From the NCBI RefSeq assembly GCF_001686985.1, contig NZ_CP015318.1:2168001-2232000 (forward strand): a stretch of 64,000 nucleotides of DNA, written 5' to 3'. Position 1 is the stretch's first letter. The number at the start of each line of letters is the position of its first letter. This document shows positions 17,513 through 25,827 of the stretch, one piece after another. The DNA comes from Mesorhizobium amorphae CCNWGS0123. Its GTDB lineage: Bacteria; Pseudomonadota; Alphaproteobacteria; Rhizobiales; Rhizobiaceae. Below the pieces are notes generated by a model. It was given only the letters and a program-made list of their open reading frames with translations, had not been told where the DNA came from and made no database searches. A program made the translations under genes and the position numbers.

Positions 17513-18208
17513 ATGCGACGCGTGCCATCGCTCGTGCGTCCCTTTGTGATAGGACTGATGTTGACGCGACGCGGTATCTGCCACGCGGATCGGTTGTCGG
17601 GAGTAAGGGCTGCCTTTGCCGCCTGCGGCCTCGCCATGGTCCTGGCGTTCGGCCTTGTCGCGCGGCCCGCGCACGCCGCCGAACCACGCTGGCCTGCCGG
17701 CCCCTACAAATACATCACCGTCGACCAGTCGGTGACGGACGCGCTCGTCGAGCTTGGCCGCAACATGCGGGTGCCGATGCGTGTCAGCAAGCTTGTAAAG
17801 GGGCGGCTCAGCGCCAGCATGCCGGTCGGAACGGCCCGCGAGTTTCTGGAAGAGATCTGCAATCGATACGGGCTGGTCTGGCATTTCGACGGCATCGTCA
17901 TGAACGTGGCGACCGAAGCCGAAGTCCAGACGGAGATGATCCCGCTTGATGCCAACGCGGCTGCCGGCGCCGAAGATCGGCTTTCGCGGCTGGGCGTCAT
18001 CGATCCGAGGTTTCCGGTAAAGGTTTCCAAGCAAGACGATGTCGTCTCGGTATCGGGGCCGCCCTCCTACATCGAACTGGTCAGGAAGACACTCGGGGTT
18101 CCCGCGGCAACGGGCACGAAGCCCGAGCCGGGCAAGGTTGTTTCGGTCCGCGTTTTCCGCGGAAGGCAGGTGGAGGCGTATGATGTCCCCTCCACCAAGA
18201 AGAACTAG
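17513..18208 (+). CDS. rhcC1: Type III secretin N-terminal protein RhcC1 (SctC N0-N1 domains only)
   Basis: The protein has 231 residues: an N-terminal hydrophobic export segment ending ARPAHA (residues ~32-58), then N0/N1-like secretin domains (SVTDALVELGRNMRVP and FPVKVSKQDDVVSVSGPPSYI). The beta-barrel secretin domain is absent. Rhizobia characteristically split SctC into rhcC1 (nolW) and rhcC2, and this gene has the rhcC1 layout and position before nopB. rhcC2 is not in the window. ATG 17558, after AGGA, is an alternative start that still keeps the signal segment. It opens the main type III operon. Confidence 0.88.
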   Translation: MRRVPSLVRPFVIGLMLTRRGICHADRLSGVRAAFAACGLAMVLAFGLVARPAHAAEPRWPAGPYKYITVDQSVTDALVELGRNMRVPMRVSKLVKGRLSASMPVGTAREFLEEICNRYGLVWHFDGIVMNVATEAEVQTEMIPLDANAAAGAEDRLSRLGVIDPRFPVKVSKQDDVVSVSGPPSYIELVRKTLGVPAATGTKPEPGKVVSVRVFRGRQVEAYDVPSTKKN

Positions 18209-18226
18209 GGAACGGGAGGCAGGTTC

Positions 18227-18853
18227 ATGCAGATCGCACCGATTGGAGCCCTGGAGGCTACGCTTGCAAACTTGACCACCAGCATAAGCGCGCAACAACA
18301 GGTCACCGCCGGCGCGACCGCGCAGCCGGCCAACCGAATGGTGGGCGCCAACCAGGAAAAGCACGATGCCGCGAAGGTCAACACGCCTGAGCGTGGTGAT
18401 GTCGCCACGCGGGCAGGTCAGCAGGTGGCGCAGGCATCGTCCGGCACCAATCCGGCAATGGCCGGGCAATCCTCCAAATCGGAAAAGACCGAACCGATCG
18501 TCGAACACAAGCTCTTCGACTATCTGGCCGAGGTCGAGAAGGCGGGCGGCGGGGTGTTCACGGATCCGTCGGCTCTGTTCGGCTCCGCCGTTCAGTCGCT
18601 GGAAGGAACCATGCAGCAGGTCCAGAAAGCCCTCGGCCAGGCGAACGCCCCCGCCAATGCTGAAACGGCCGCCACGCAGGATGCCGCCGGCAAGACGTCA
18701 GGCAAGGAAGGCGAAGACACTCCGGCTAAGAACGCCGAGCAACTGCTTGAACGGTCGATTTCGGTGATGTGGGCGGCAGCCAATCTCGAAGTCGTAATGA
18801 GCAGCGTGACGGCCGTCACCTCGTCCACCAGCACGCTGATCAAGCAACAGTAG
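18227..18853 (+). CDS. nopB: NopB/NolB-like type III protein, probable inner-rod relative (SctI)
   Basis: It lies between rhcC1 and sctJ, exactly where nopB (nolB) sits in nolXWBTUV clusters. It has 208 residues, somewhat longer than the NopB I recall (~164). The N-terminal ~95 residues are polar, Ala/Gln/Thr-rich and disordered. The core KLFDYLAEVEKAGGG starts the helical part, and the C-terminal ~45 residues (LERSISVMWAAANLEVV...) form the amphipathic helix expected of HrpB/SctI inner-rod proteins. There is no signal peptide, as expected for a protein secreted by the type III path. The assignment rests on position plus C-terminal pattern. Confidence 0.72.
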   Translation: MQIAPIGALEATLANLTTSISAQQQVTAGATAQPANRMVGANQEKHDAAKVNTPERGDVATRAGQQVAQASSGTNPAMAGQSSKSEKTEPIVEHKLFDYLAEVEKAGGGVFTDPSALFGSAVQSLEGTMQQVQKALGQANAPANAETAATQDAAGKTSGKEGEDTPAKNAEQLLERSISVMWAAANLEVVMSSVTAVTSSTSTLIKQQ

Positions 18854-18869
18854 GCGCCGCGGAGTGTTC

Positions 18870-19703
18870 GTGCCCAAATCAGCCTCGCCGCGGCGGTCAA
18901 CGCGATTGAGCCGATGCGCGGCCCGGTGCCGCGTCGCGCTCGTTGTCATGGGCATGCTTGTGCTCCAGGCCTGCTCGGTGGAGCTGTATTCCAACCTCAA
19001 CCAGCAGCAGGCCAACGAAATCGTGGCCACGCTGATGCGTCGCGGGATTTCGGCCCAGCGCGAAGCTGGCAAGGACGGCAAGATGACGGTTTCCGTGCAG
19101 AAGGGCCGTTTCGCCGAAGCCATGGCGATCCTCGACGAAAGCGGATTGCCCAAGCAGGAATTCCAGACGCTCGGCGAGGTGTTCAAGAGAGACGGGCTTG
19201 TGTCCTCGCCGGTGGAAGAGCGAGCGACGATGATCTACGGCCTGAGCCAGGAGCTTTCGCAGACGATCTCGGACATCGACGGCGTGCTTTCCGCGCGCGT
19301 CCATCTCGTCCTGCCCGAAAACGATCCGCTGAGGCAGCAGCTGGTGCCGTCGTCCGCCTCCGTCTTCATCCGGCATCGCGCGTCCGTGCCGATGAACGAG
19401 CTGATCCCGCAGGTCAAGATGCTGGTGTCCAAGGGCATCGCCGGACTGACCTATGACAACGTCTCCGTCACGCTCATTCCGGTCGCCGCGCCAGTCCCCG
19501 AGCAGGAAACCGGCGAGGCAGGCTTCTCAAGTTTCCTCGGCCTTTGGCTGCATCCGGACAGCGTCGCCGCCGCGATGTGGTTGTTCTACGGGATGGCGGC
19601 GGCCATCTTCGCGTTGGCTGCCAGGCTGGCCTACCTCCAGTGGTATCGACGGCCCGATGTCTATGCGCTCGACGCTTCGACAATGCCCGTGAAGAAGACA
19701 TGA
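18870..19703 (+). CDS. sctJ: Type III inner-ring lipoprotein SctJ (RhcJ/NolT)
   Basis: SctJ forms the inner-membrane ring inside SctD. A lipoprotein signal peptide ends in the lipobox LQAC, followed by the YscJ/FliF ring-building domains (LYSNLNQQQANEIVATL; VEERATMIYGLSQELSQTI; DGVLSARVHLVLPENDP) and a C-terminal transmembrane segment at about residues 230-255. GTG 18870 is preferred because GGAG at 18861-18864 stands 5 bases before it; GTG 18864 would add two residues. The stop overlaps the next ATG as ATGA. Confidence 0.93.
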   Translation: MPKSASPRRSTRLSRCAARCRVALVVMGMLVLQACSVELYSNLNQQQANEIVATLMRRGISAQREAGKDGKMTVSVQKGRFAEAMAILDESGLPKQEFQTLGEVFKRDGLVSSPVEERATMIYGLSQELSQTISDIDGVLSARVHLVLPENDPLRQQLVPSSASVFIRHRASVPMNELIPQVKMLVSKGIAGLTYDNVSVTLIPVAAPVPEQETGEAGFSSFLGLWLHPDSVAAAMWLFYGMAAAIFALAARLAYLQWYRRPDVYALDASTMPVKKT

Positions 19704-20317
19704 CCCAGACCGGCTCGAAGCAGACTGCCAGTCCGGAATGGCAGGCATTCATCTCCAACCCCGCATCCTATGTGGATGCGGCGCGGCTGGCGGAATGCTT
19801 TGACCGCACGATCAGCGAGGCCGCCTGCGAGCGCATGCTGCACTCGCAGCGCCTGCATGGGCGATTGTCGAAATTCCTGCTGGAGCGCTATCGGCTCTCT
19901 TGCGCCGCCGATGAACCGGCCGACGAGGTGGATCGGGCGATCGCCCTGTCGTCGAGCGAGGAGCTGGAGGAGCTCGCGCTTCGTTCGGGCGCGATCTACT
20001 GGGCCGGCAGCCTGGCTGCTGTCATCGACGGGCGCGAGGCCGATGCGTTGCAGGCAGCACTTGGCGCCGATCTCTGCACGTTCGCGGTCGCCAACCGCGA
20101 TCTGGCCGGTCCAATGCAACCGTTGGAGCCCTTGGATGACATGCGTTCCCGTGTCTATGCCGACGGCCTGGCTTGTCTTGGCGCGTGGTGCAAGGCGATG
20201 CCTGGCGAGATGAGCATACGGGTTCGCCTCAAGCTGATGCCGCACGAGCTTGTCGACCGGACGGCTGAGCCGTTTGCCGAAGCCGGTCCGGCGATTGTCC
20301 GGCGGGCGATGGGCTAG
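19700..20317 (+). CDS. nolU: Type III sorting-platform accessory protein NolU (SctK-like)
   Basis: A cytoplasmic protein of 205 residues with no membrane segment. Its ATG at 19700 overlaps the sctJ stop. In rhizobia the gene between rhcJ and nolV is nolU, which is related in position and size to SctK, the sorting-platform component linking SctD and SctQ. The start is supported by the overlap; longer readings in this frame run into sctJ. Identity is by position and general character, with only a weak family pattern (ERMLHSQRLHGRLSKFLL). Confidence 0.75.
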   Translation: MTQTGSKQTASPEWQAFISNPASYVDAARLAECFDRTISEAACERMLHSQRLHGRLSKFLLERYRLSCAADEPADEVDRAIALSSSEELEELALRSGAIYWAGSLAAVIDGREADALQAALGADLCTFAVANRDLAGPMQPLEPLDDMRSRVYADGLACLGAWCKAMPGEMSIRVRLKLMPHELVDRTAEPFAEAGPAIVRRAMG

Positions 20318-20321
20318 CGTG

Positions 20322-20939
20322 ATGGTCGAACCGGGCACAGCGACCACTGACATGCCGAGGCGCCCCTACGCCCGCATCCTGCGCGCCGCTGAGGCGCGCG
20401 CCTGGCAAGATGGACACGCCTTTCTCGACGAGGCGAGGCGTGATGCGCAACAGTTGCGCGACGCCGCCCGGCGAGCTTACGCGGCCGAATATGCGCAGGG
20501 TTATGAAGACGGCAAGGCGCAAGGCGATGCGGATGCCACGCGGCTGGTAAGCGAAACAACAGTCAAGGTGGATCGCTATCTTGGGGGGCTGGAAGCCGAA
20601 GTCATCAGCCTTGCCCTCGACATCGTCAGGCGAATGCTGGGAGAATTCGACGTCGGCACGCTTGTCGCCAAGGCCGCAAGACAGGCCGTGAGCGAAATTC
20701 GCCGCGCCAAATATCTGAAGGTCCGAGTTCATCCCGCTTCCGTCGACAGGGTTCGCGATGAGCTGGACGCGGTCTTGCGCGAGAGCGATCTGGGCATGAC
20801 GGTCGAGATCGACGCGGACGATGCGCTGGCGGCCGGAGCCTGCATCGTTTCGACGGACTTTGCCGTCGTCGATGCAAGCGTCGACGCGCAGCTCAATGCC
20901 ATAGCGGCCGCGATTTCGGCAAAGGCCAAGGTTCCATGA
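20322..20939 (+). CDS. sctL: Type III ATPase regulator SctL (NolV)
   Basis: SctL (HrpE/YscL/FliH family) forms the stator that ties the ATPase SctN to the sorting platform. Residues ~30-90 are a long Ala/Arg-rich amphipathic helix containing YAQGYEDGKAQGDADA, the classical FliH/YscL feature. Residues ~100-200 form the C-terminal domain (SLALDIVRRMLGEF; VRVHPASVDRVRDEL). The start at ATG 20322, just after the nolU stop, is chosen; ATG 20352 is possible. The stop overlaps sctN by four bases. Confidence 0.9.
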   Translation: MVEPGTATTDMPRRPYARILRAAEARAWQDGHAFLDEARRDAQQLRDAARRAYAAEYAQGYEDGKAQGDADATRLVSETTVKVDRYLGGLEAEVISLALDIVRRMLGEFDVGTLVAKAARQAVSEIRRAKYLKVRVHPASVDRVRDELDAVLRESDLGMTVEIDADDALAAGACIVSTDFAVVDASVDAQLNAIAAAISAKAKVP

Positions 20940-22294
20940 CGGCGCCCGTTGCTGACATCGAAAGCCGTCTGGCGTCCATCGTTCCGAACCTGCGGTCCGG
21001 CCTTCGCGACGATGCCAGCCGGCCGAGGAGAGGGCGAGTGCGGCGGGTCACCGGCACGGTCATCCACGCCACAGTGGAGGAGGCTCGGATCGGTGAGATA
21101 TGCGAATTGGTCGACCCCAGGACCGGCAGGACGACCAAGGCGGAAGTCGTCGGCCTCATGGACGAGATGGCGATCCTTGTTCCGCTTGGCGATCTGACCG
21201 GCCTTTCAAGCCTGACCGAGGTGGTTGCGACCGGAAAGGAGCAGTTGGTGCCCGTCGGGCCTGGCCTTCTGGGTCGGGTGATCAGCGCGCTCGGCGAGCC
21301 ATTGGACGGCAAACCACTTTCGCCGGATGGCATTGTCGGCAGCTATCCAGTCAATGCCTATCCACCGTCTCCGCTCGAGCGCAGTTTGATCTCCGAGCCG
21401 ATCCAGCTTGGCATTCGCGCCCTCGATGGCTTGCTCACCTGCGCGCGCGGACAGCGCGTCGGCATCTTCGGCGAACCCGGCGTCGGCAAGTCGATCCTGC
21501 TTTCCGACATCGTCAGCGGCACCGATGCTGATGTCGCCGTGGTCGCCCTTGTCGGCGAGCGCGGGCGCGAGGTGCGCGAATTCCTCGAACATCAGTTAGG
21601 ACCGCAAGGGCGGGAGCGGGCAATCGTCGTCGTCGCGACCTCCGACCGGCCTGCCATCGAGCGCGTCAAGGCCGCCTATGTGGCGACCAGCATTGCCGAA
21701 TATTTTCGCGACCAGGGCAAGCATGTGCTGCTGGCGATGGACAACATAACGCGGTTTGCCCGCGCGCAACGCGAGATCGGTCTGGCCTCGGGCGAGCAGC
21801 CGACGCGTCGCGGTTTTCCGTCTTCGCTGTTCGCGGTCCTGCCGCGCCTGCTTGAGCGCTCCGGCCCCGGCCGCGTCGGTTCCATCACCAGTCTCTACAG
21901 CGTTCTCCTGGAAGGCGACGGCACGCTGGATCCGGTCGCCGAGGAAATCCAGGCTCTTCTCGACGGCCACGTCTTCCTGTCGAACGAACTTGCGCAGCGC
22001 AACCATTTCCCCGCCATCGACGTCCTGCGCAGCCGGAGCCGTCTGATGGATGCCGTTGTGCCGCCGGCACATCGGGCTGACGCCAGCCGCCTGCGCGAGC
22101 TGCTTGCCCGCTACGCCGACATCGAACTTCTGCTGCGCGTCGGTGAGTATGAAAAGGGCAGCGATGCCGTAGCGGATGAGGCGGTGGCGAAGATCGACGC
22201 CATCAATGCCTTCCTGCGCCAGCCGTCCGCCACGCACGAGAGCATCGAGAAGACACGCCAACGCATGCGGGAGATCGTCCATGAAGGAGCGTGA
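20936..22294 (+). CDS. sctN: Type III secretion ATPase SctN (RhcN)
   Basis: This hexameric ATPase strips chaperones and unfolds substrates at the export gate. The 452-residue length is typical. Walker A is GEPGVGKS at residues 179-186, the Walker B region is HVLLAMDN, and the F1/V-type signature SITSLYSVLLEGDG is present. The N-terminal beta-barrel and C-terminal helical domain are complete. Its start overlaps sctL, and the internal AAGGAG at 22284-22289 serves as ribosome-binding site for sctO. The operon context rules out flagellar FliI. Confidence 0.96.
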   Translation: MTAPVADIESRLASIVPNLRSGLRDDASRPRRGRVRRVTGTVIHATVEEARIGEICELVDPRTGRTTKAEVVGLMDEMAILVPLGDLTGLSSLTEVVATGKEQLVPVGPGLLGRVISALGEPLDGKPLSPDGIVGSYPVNAYPPSPLERSLISEPIQLGIRALDGLLTCARGQRVGIFGEPGVGKSILLSDIVSGTDADVAVVALVGERGREVREFLEHQLGPQGRERAIVVVATSDRPAIERVKAAYVATSIAEYFRDQGKHVLLAMDNITRFARAQREIGLASGEQPTRRGFPSSLFAVLPRLLERSGPGRVGSITSLYSVLLEGDGTLDPVAEEIQALLDGHVFLSNELAQRNHFPAIDVLRSRSRLMDAVVPPAHRADASRLRELLARYADIELLLRVGEYEKGSDAVADEAVAKIDAINAFLRQPSATHESIEKTRQRMREIVHEGA

Positions 22295-22295
22295 C

Positions 22296-22769
22296 ATGAT
22301 CGCTCGGTTGCGCGACCTCAGGCACCGCCGCGAAGCGCGCGCAAAAGAAGAGGTGATCAGAAGGCACGCCGCCGCGCACCGGGCCGCAAGAGAGGGTCAG
22401 GAGGCCGCCGCTGCGGTCACGGAGCACCTCCGGCGCACGGTCGACGCCGAAGATACAGCGTTTGGTGCACTGGTCGGACAGCCGGTAAAGGCGGCCAGCC
22501 TCCATCGGCTTCAGGGACGCTTCGAAATCGCCGCCAGAAAAACCGAGCAGTTGCGGGAAAGCGAGAAGATGGCCGGTGTCGCCGAGCAGCGACGGGAGGT
22601 GGAGTTGTCGGCAGCCCGCAAGGATCATCGCGCGAGCATGAAGGCCGTGTCGAAGCTGGACGGCCTGCTGGAGCATCTGACCAAACGCACCGCGCGGCGT
22701 CGCCTGGCGCTTGCCGAGCTTTCCGAGGAAGAGGAGCGCGGCCCACCGCGCTCGCCCGCAGAACGATAG
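22296..22769 (+). CDS. sctO: Type III stalk protein SctO (YscO/FliJ-like)
   Basis: A 157-residue protein predicted to be one long coiled coil, rich in Arg, Glu and Ala (REARAKEEVIRRHAAAHR; ARKTEQLRESEKMAGVAEQR). This is the FliJ/YscO design: a stalk that enters the SctN hexamer and couples it to SctV. The position directly after sctN agrees. ATG 22296 is chosen because AAGGAG lies 6 bases upstream; an in-frame ATG at 22281 would overlap sctN further. Confidence 0.85.
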   Translation: MIARLRDLRHRREARAKEEVIRRHAAAHRAAREGQEAAAAVTEHLRRTVDAEDTAFGALVGQPVKAASLHRLQGRFEIAARKTEQLRESEKMAGVAEQRREVELSAARKDHRASMKAVSKLDGLLEHLTKRTARRRLALAELSEEEERGPPRSPAER

Positions 22770-22777
22770 TCCAATCC

Positions 22778-23905
22778 GTGACCGTGAATATGGATGTGAT
22801 GCCTCAAGCCTTCGCGTCGGCAAAAACGAAAGCGCGGGTAAAACCAGCGAAACGCGCCGCCACGCGGTCGCGCGCTGGCGAGCGGCTGAAATTGGAATCC
22901 GTAGCGTCTGTGGACGTTGCGGCATTGAACGCCTTCTACCGCCGCCGTGCACCCGCCGAGATCACGATTGCCGGGAAGGTTATGGCAATCGCGGCCGTCT
23001 GGCCGGCGCCGAACCCTGGGGACCAGCGGCTGTGGACCATCGCGTTCACGGTCGGAGGCAGCGCCGGCAAATTGTGCTTGCCGCTTTCCGTCGTCGAACG
23101 GGGTCTCGCCAAGGCGGATGAACTGGTCGACATGGAACGACTGGCGCCCGCTCACGCCGCACTGCTGTTGGAGACCGCGTTCGAAGACGATCTCGAATGG
23201 ATCGAGGCCAAGCTCGGTGAGAGGATCGCGATCACCTCGGTCGAACAGACAGGTACCATTTCGGGCGAACCCCCGTTCGCCTTTGCCCTGACCGGCAAGG
23301 ATGAAGCGATAGATTGCGTCTTGAAGACGAATGACGCCGGCCTGGCGGTGCGGATCGGCCGCCTTCTCGACGAGGTCGGCAAGGCGAGGCCGCCGATCCC
23401 GGCTGAATTTCCGCTGCCGGTCTGCCTCCGGCGTGGCGCGCTTAAGATCACCCTTGGCGAGCTTCGAAGCCTGCAGGCTGACGATGTGGTGCTTTTTCGG
23501 GACGCGGAAGAAGAGCGTATGGCGGCACTCATCATTGCCGAGCGCTTTTACGCGCCGGTGGCCTTGACTGCCGATGGGCCGCAATTGCTTGCCGCGCCGA
23601 CTGCAATCGCTGGATCGAATTGGGAGTGGAGCATGAACCAGAACACGCCGCCGCTGGCCGGCCAGACTTTGGAAGAGTCGACCCTGGACGAGGTGCCGGT
23701 CGCGCTCGCCTTCGAGATTGGCCGCTCGGCAATGCCTCTCGGCGAAGTAAGGCAGCTTGCGCCCGGCGCAGTCGTCGCGCTCGCCGATGTGACGGAGGCG
23801 ACTGTCGACATCATCGCCAACGGCAAGCGTGTCGGCCGTGGCGAGATCGTGCGGATCGGGGAAAGCCTGGGCGTGCGGATCGTCCGCATGTTCGACGATG
23901 CTTGA
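22778..23905 (+). CDS. sctQ: Type III cytoplasmic-ring protein SctQ (SPOA domain)
   Basis: SctQ is the sorting-platform pod protein. The 375-residue protein has a basic N-terminus, a divergent middle domain, and a C-terminal SPOA/FliN-like domain at ~300-375 (VPVALAFEIGRSAMPLGEVRQL...IVRIGESLGVRIVRMF). The GTG at 22778 is nine bases after sctO. An in-frame ATG at 23633 has its own strong ribosome-binding site and would make a separate ~90-residue SctQ-C. The stop overlaps the start of sctR by eight bases. Confidence 0.9.
   Translation: MTVNMDVMPQAFASAKTKARVKPAKRAATRSRAGERLKLESVASVDVAALNAFYRRRAPAEITIAGKVMAIAAVWPAPNPGDQRLWTIAFTVGGSAGKLCLPLSVVERGLAKADELVDMERLAPAHAALLLETAFEDDLEWIEAKLGERIAITSVEQTGTISGEPPFAFALTGKDEAIDCVLKTNDAGLAVRIGRLLDEVGKARPPIPAEFPLPVCLRRGALKITLGELRSLQADDVVLFRDAEEERMAALIIAERFYAPVALTADGPQLLAAPTAIAGSNWEWSMNQNTPPLAGQTLEESTLDEVPVALAFEIGRSAMPLGEVRQLAPGAVVALADVTEATVDIIANGKRVGRGEIVRIGESLGVRIVRMFDDA
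23622..23635 (+). promoter_or_regulatory. Internal ribosome-binding site and start for a short SctQ-C form
   Basis: GGGAG (23622-23626) lies six bases before an in-frame ATG (23633-23635) within sctQ. Translation from here yields about 90 residues holding the whole SPOA domain. Internal starts that give SctQ-C are established for YscQ, SpaO and SsaQ, where both forms are needed. Here it is inferred from the motif and its position. Confidence 0.55.
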
Positions 23906-24551
23906 CAGTTCGCCCAACCTGCTCGGCATTCTGATCGCCGTCGGCGTCGTCGGGCTGCTGCCGCTGGCGGTCGTCACGATGACCGGCTTCCTGAAGATTT
24001 CGGTGGTGCTGTTTCTCATCCGCAACGCGCTCGGCGTCCAGCAGATGCCGCCCAATCTGGTGCTCTACGGCATAGCGCTCGTGCTCACGGTCTATGTCAC
24101 GACACCGTTGCTGAGCGAGATGTCGGGCCGGCTTCAGGAAGGGCAGGTTCAGTTCCAGACCACGGACGACCTCGCCAGGGCGGCGCAACTGGTCAGGGAA
24201 CCACTGCAGCGACACCTCATGAAATTTACCCAGCCGCAGGAGCGGCAGTTCTTTCTCGATGGAACGACCCGTTTGTGGCCGGAACAGGCGCGGCAGAATC
24301 TCAAGGACGACGATCTCTCGATCCTTGTTCCCGCCTTTGTCGCATCCGAGCTTACCCGCGCGTTCGAGATCGGGTTCCTGCTTTATCTGCCTTTCCTCAT
24401 CATCGACATCGTTGTTGCCAATGTCCTGATGACGCTCGGCATGATCATGGTCTCGCCGGTTCTCATTTCGATCCCGCTGAAACTGTTCCTTTTCGTTGCC
24501 ATCGACGGCTGGTCGCGGCTGATGCATGGCCTCATCCTGAGTTACGGCTGA
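23898..24551 (+). CDS. sctR: Type III export apparatus protein SctR
   Basis: The 217-residue membrane protein belongs to the FliP/YscR family and is the five-copy core of the export gate. Motifs include LLPLAVVTMTGFLKISVVL near the N-terminus, ALGVQQMPPN and the strongly conserved C-terminal ELTRAFEIGFLLYLPFLIID. Four hydrophobic helices are visible. ATG 23898 overlaps the sctQ stop. No cleavable signal peptide is evident, as in other non-flagellar SctR proteins. Confidence 0.96.
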   Translation: MLDSSPNLLGILIAVGVVGLLPLAVVTMTGFLKISVVLFLIRNALGVQQMPPNLVLYGIALVLTVYVTTPLLSEMSGRLQEGQVQFQTTDDLARAAQLVREPLQRHLMKFTQPQERQFFLDGTTRLWPEQARQNLKDDDLSILVPAFVASELTRAFEIGFLLYLPFLIIDIVVANVLMTLGMIMVSPVLISIPLKLFLFVAIDGWSRLMHGLILSYG

Positions 24552-24565
24552 CGCTGGGGTTTTGC

Positions 24566-24835
24566 ATGAGCAACGACTTCATCCTGGCGAAGGTCCAAAG
24601 CGCGCTGCTGACGGTGCTGTTCGCGTCCAGCCCGGCGATCATTGCTGCGCTGGCCGTCGGCATCCTTGTCGGCCTTGCCCAGGCGCTGACACAGATCCAG
24701 GATCAGTCGCTGCCGCAGACGATCAAGCTCGTCGTGATCCTGCTGGTCATCATCGTCTTCGGCCCGCTGCTTGGCCAGCAGATCGCCGAGCAGGCCTCGA
24801 CGGCGCTGGACGAATTCCCCATCGTCACGCGTTGA
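24566..24835 (+). CDS. sctS: Type III export apparatus protein SctS
   Basis: An 89-residue protein of the FliQ/YscS family with two transmembrane helices. The conserved AIIAALAVGILVGLAQALTQ and LPQTIKLVVILLVI blocks are present. It packs around the SctR-SctT core. The start at ATG 24566 gives the normal family length; it lies 14 bases after sctR and 9 before sctT. Confidence 0.95.
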   Translation: MSNDFILAKVQSALLTVLFASSPAIIAALAVGILVGLAQALTQIQDQSLPQTIKLVVILLVIIVFGPLLGQQIAEQASTALDEFPIVTR

Positions 24836-24844
24836 GGCACGCGG

Positions 24845-25660
24845 ATGCCGGTCGAGCCACTCTTCACGTCGGTCAAGGAGCTTCAGTTCTATCTTCTGGC
24901 AGGCGCTTTCGCGCTCGCACGCATGACCGGTTTCATGCTCCTGATGCCGCTCTTTTCGCGCGTGCCGCTATCCGGACTTCTGCGCAACGGCGTGGCGCTG
25001 GCGCTGGCGGTTCCGGTCTTTCCGATGATCGTGCACAAACTGACGAGCACCGACATCACGACGACGATGATCGTGCTCTACATGCTCAAGGAGGTCGTGG
25101 TCGGGGTAACGCTCGGGCTCGCAATGGGCATACCGTTCTGGGCGGCGGAGGCCGCCGGTGACATACTGGACCTGCAGCGCGGTTCCACGATGGGGACGCT
25201 GATCGATCCGATGATGACGCACGAGACGAGTGCCACCGGCACCTTGCTCGCCGTCATCATGGTCACGCTCTACTTGGCAGCCGGCGGCCTGCAACTTTCC
25301 CTGACCAGCCTCTACGACAGCTACGGCCTTTGGCCGATCGACCAACTTCTGCCTGTGTTCAGCAAGGATGCGGCCGAAATCTTCCTCGGTCTGCTGAACC
25401 GCATCCTGATGATGGCGCTGACCCTCGTCTTCCCGCTCGTCATCAGCATGCTCCTGTCCGACATCGTGCTGGCTTTCCTGGCGCGCGCCTCGCCGCACCT
25501 GAATGTCTTTGCGCTGTCGCTGGTCGTGAAGACGCTGGTCTTCAGCCTCGTCTTTGTCCTCTACGCGGCCTTCCTGCTCTTCTACATGAACCGCGACCTC
25601 GGCTTTCTGCACGAGGCCGGTCGCCAGATAGAGGCGATAGGTTGCCGCACATGCCAATGA
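24845..25660 (+). CDS. sctT: Type III export apparatus protein SctT
   Basis: The 271-residue protein is of the FliR/YscT family with six or more membrane segments (RMTGFMLLMPLF; GVALALAVPVFPM; VVVGVTLGLAMGIPFWAAEAAGDILD). It completes the export gate with SctR and SctS. In many rhizobial clusters sctU follows, but here the operon ends and an AT-richer intergenic region begins, so SctU must be encoded elsewhere. Confidence 0.95.
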   Translation: MPVEPLFTSVKELQFYLLAGAFALARMTGFMLLMPLFSRVPLSGLLRNGVALALAVPVFPMIVHKLTSTDITTTMIVLYMLKEVVVGVTLGLAMGIPFWAAEAAGDILDLQRGSTMGTLIDPMMTHETSATGTLLAVIMVTLYLAAGGLQLSLTSLYDSYGLWPIDQLLPVFSKDAAEIFLGLLNRILMMALTLVFPLVISMLLSDIVLAFLARASPHLNVFALSLVVKTLVFSLVFVLYAAFLLFYMNRDLGFLHEAGRQIEAIGCRTCQ

Positions 25661-25704
25661 CCAAAAGATTTATTCGCAAACGCTAATGATAATGTCAGTC
25701 TCTG

Positions 25705-25716
25705 TTGGCCGGCCAA
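25705..25716. promoter_or_regulatory. 12-base palindrome after the type III operon
   Basis: TTGGCCGGCCAA is perfectly self-complementary and stands in an AT-rich stretch between sctT and the DUF1445 gene, about 110 bases before the latter. It may be an operator for the next gene or part of a terminator; no T-run follows. Confidence 0.3.
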
Positions 25717-25827
25717 TAAATACAATTTATCGTTGATGAAAGATTCTGACGATTGGACAAGCGGGCGACCCGCCGATGATCTTACGCCCTCTCGACGTGT
25801 CTGTAAAAGTGCATACTCCCGAAGGCC

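Noticed and set aside
20936..25660. Flagellar export genes (fliI, fliN, fliP, fliQ, fliR) as an alternative reading
   Set aside because: The neighbouring secretin N-domain, NopB-like rod, SctJ lipoprotein and SctD, and the lack of rod, hook or motor genes, fit only a non-flagellar type III system.
25661..25827. GTCAGTCTCTG near 25695 as a possible tts box
   Set aside because: Only the first few bases fit the consensus as I remember it, and it lies after the type III operon. It needs a matrix scan to be decided.
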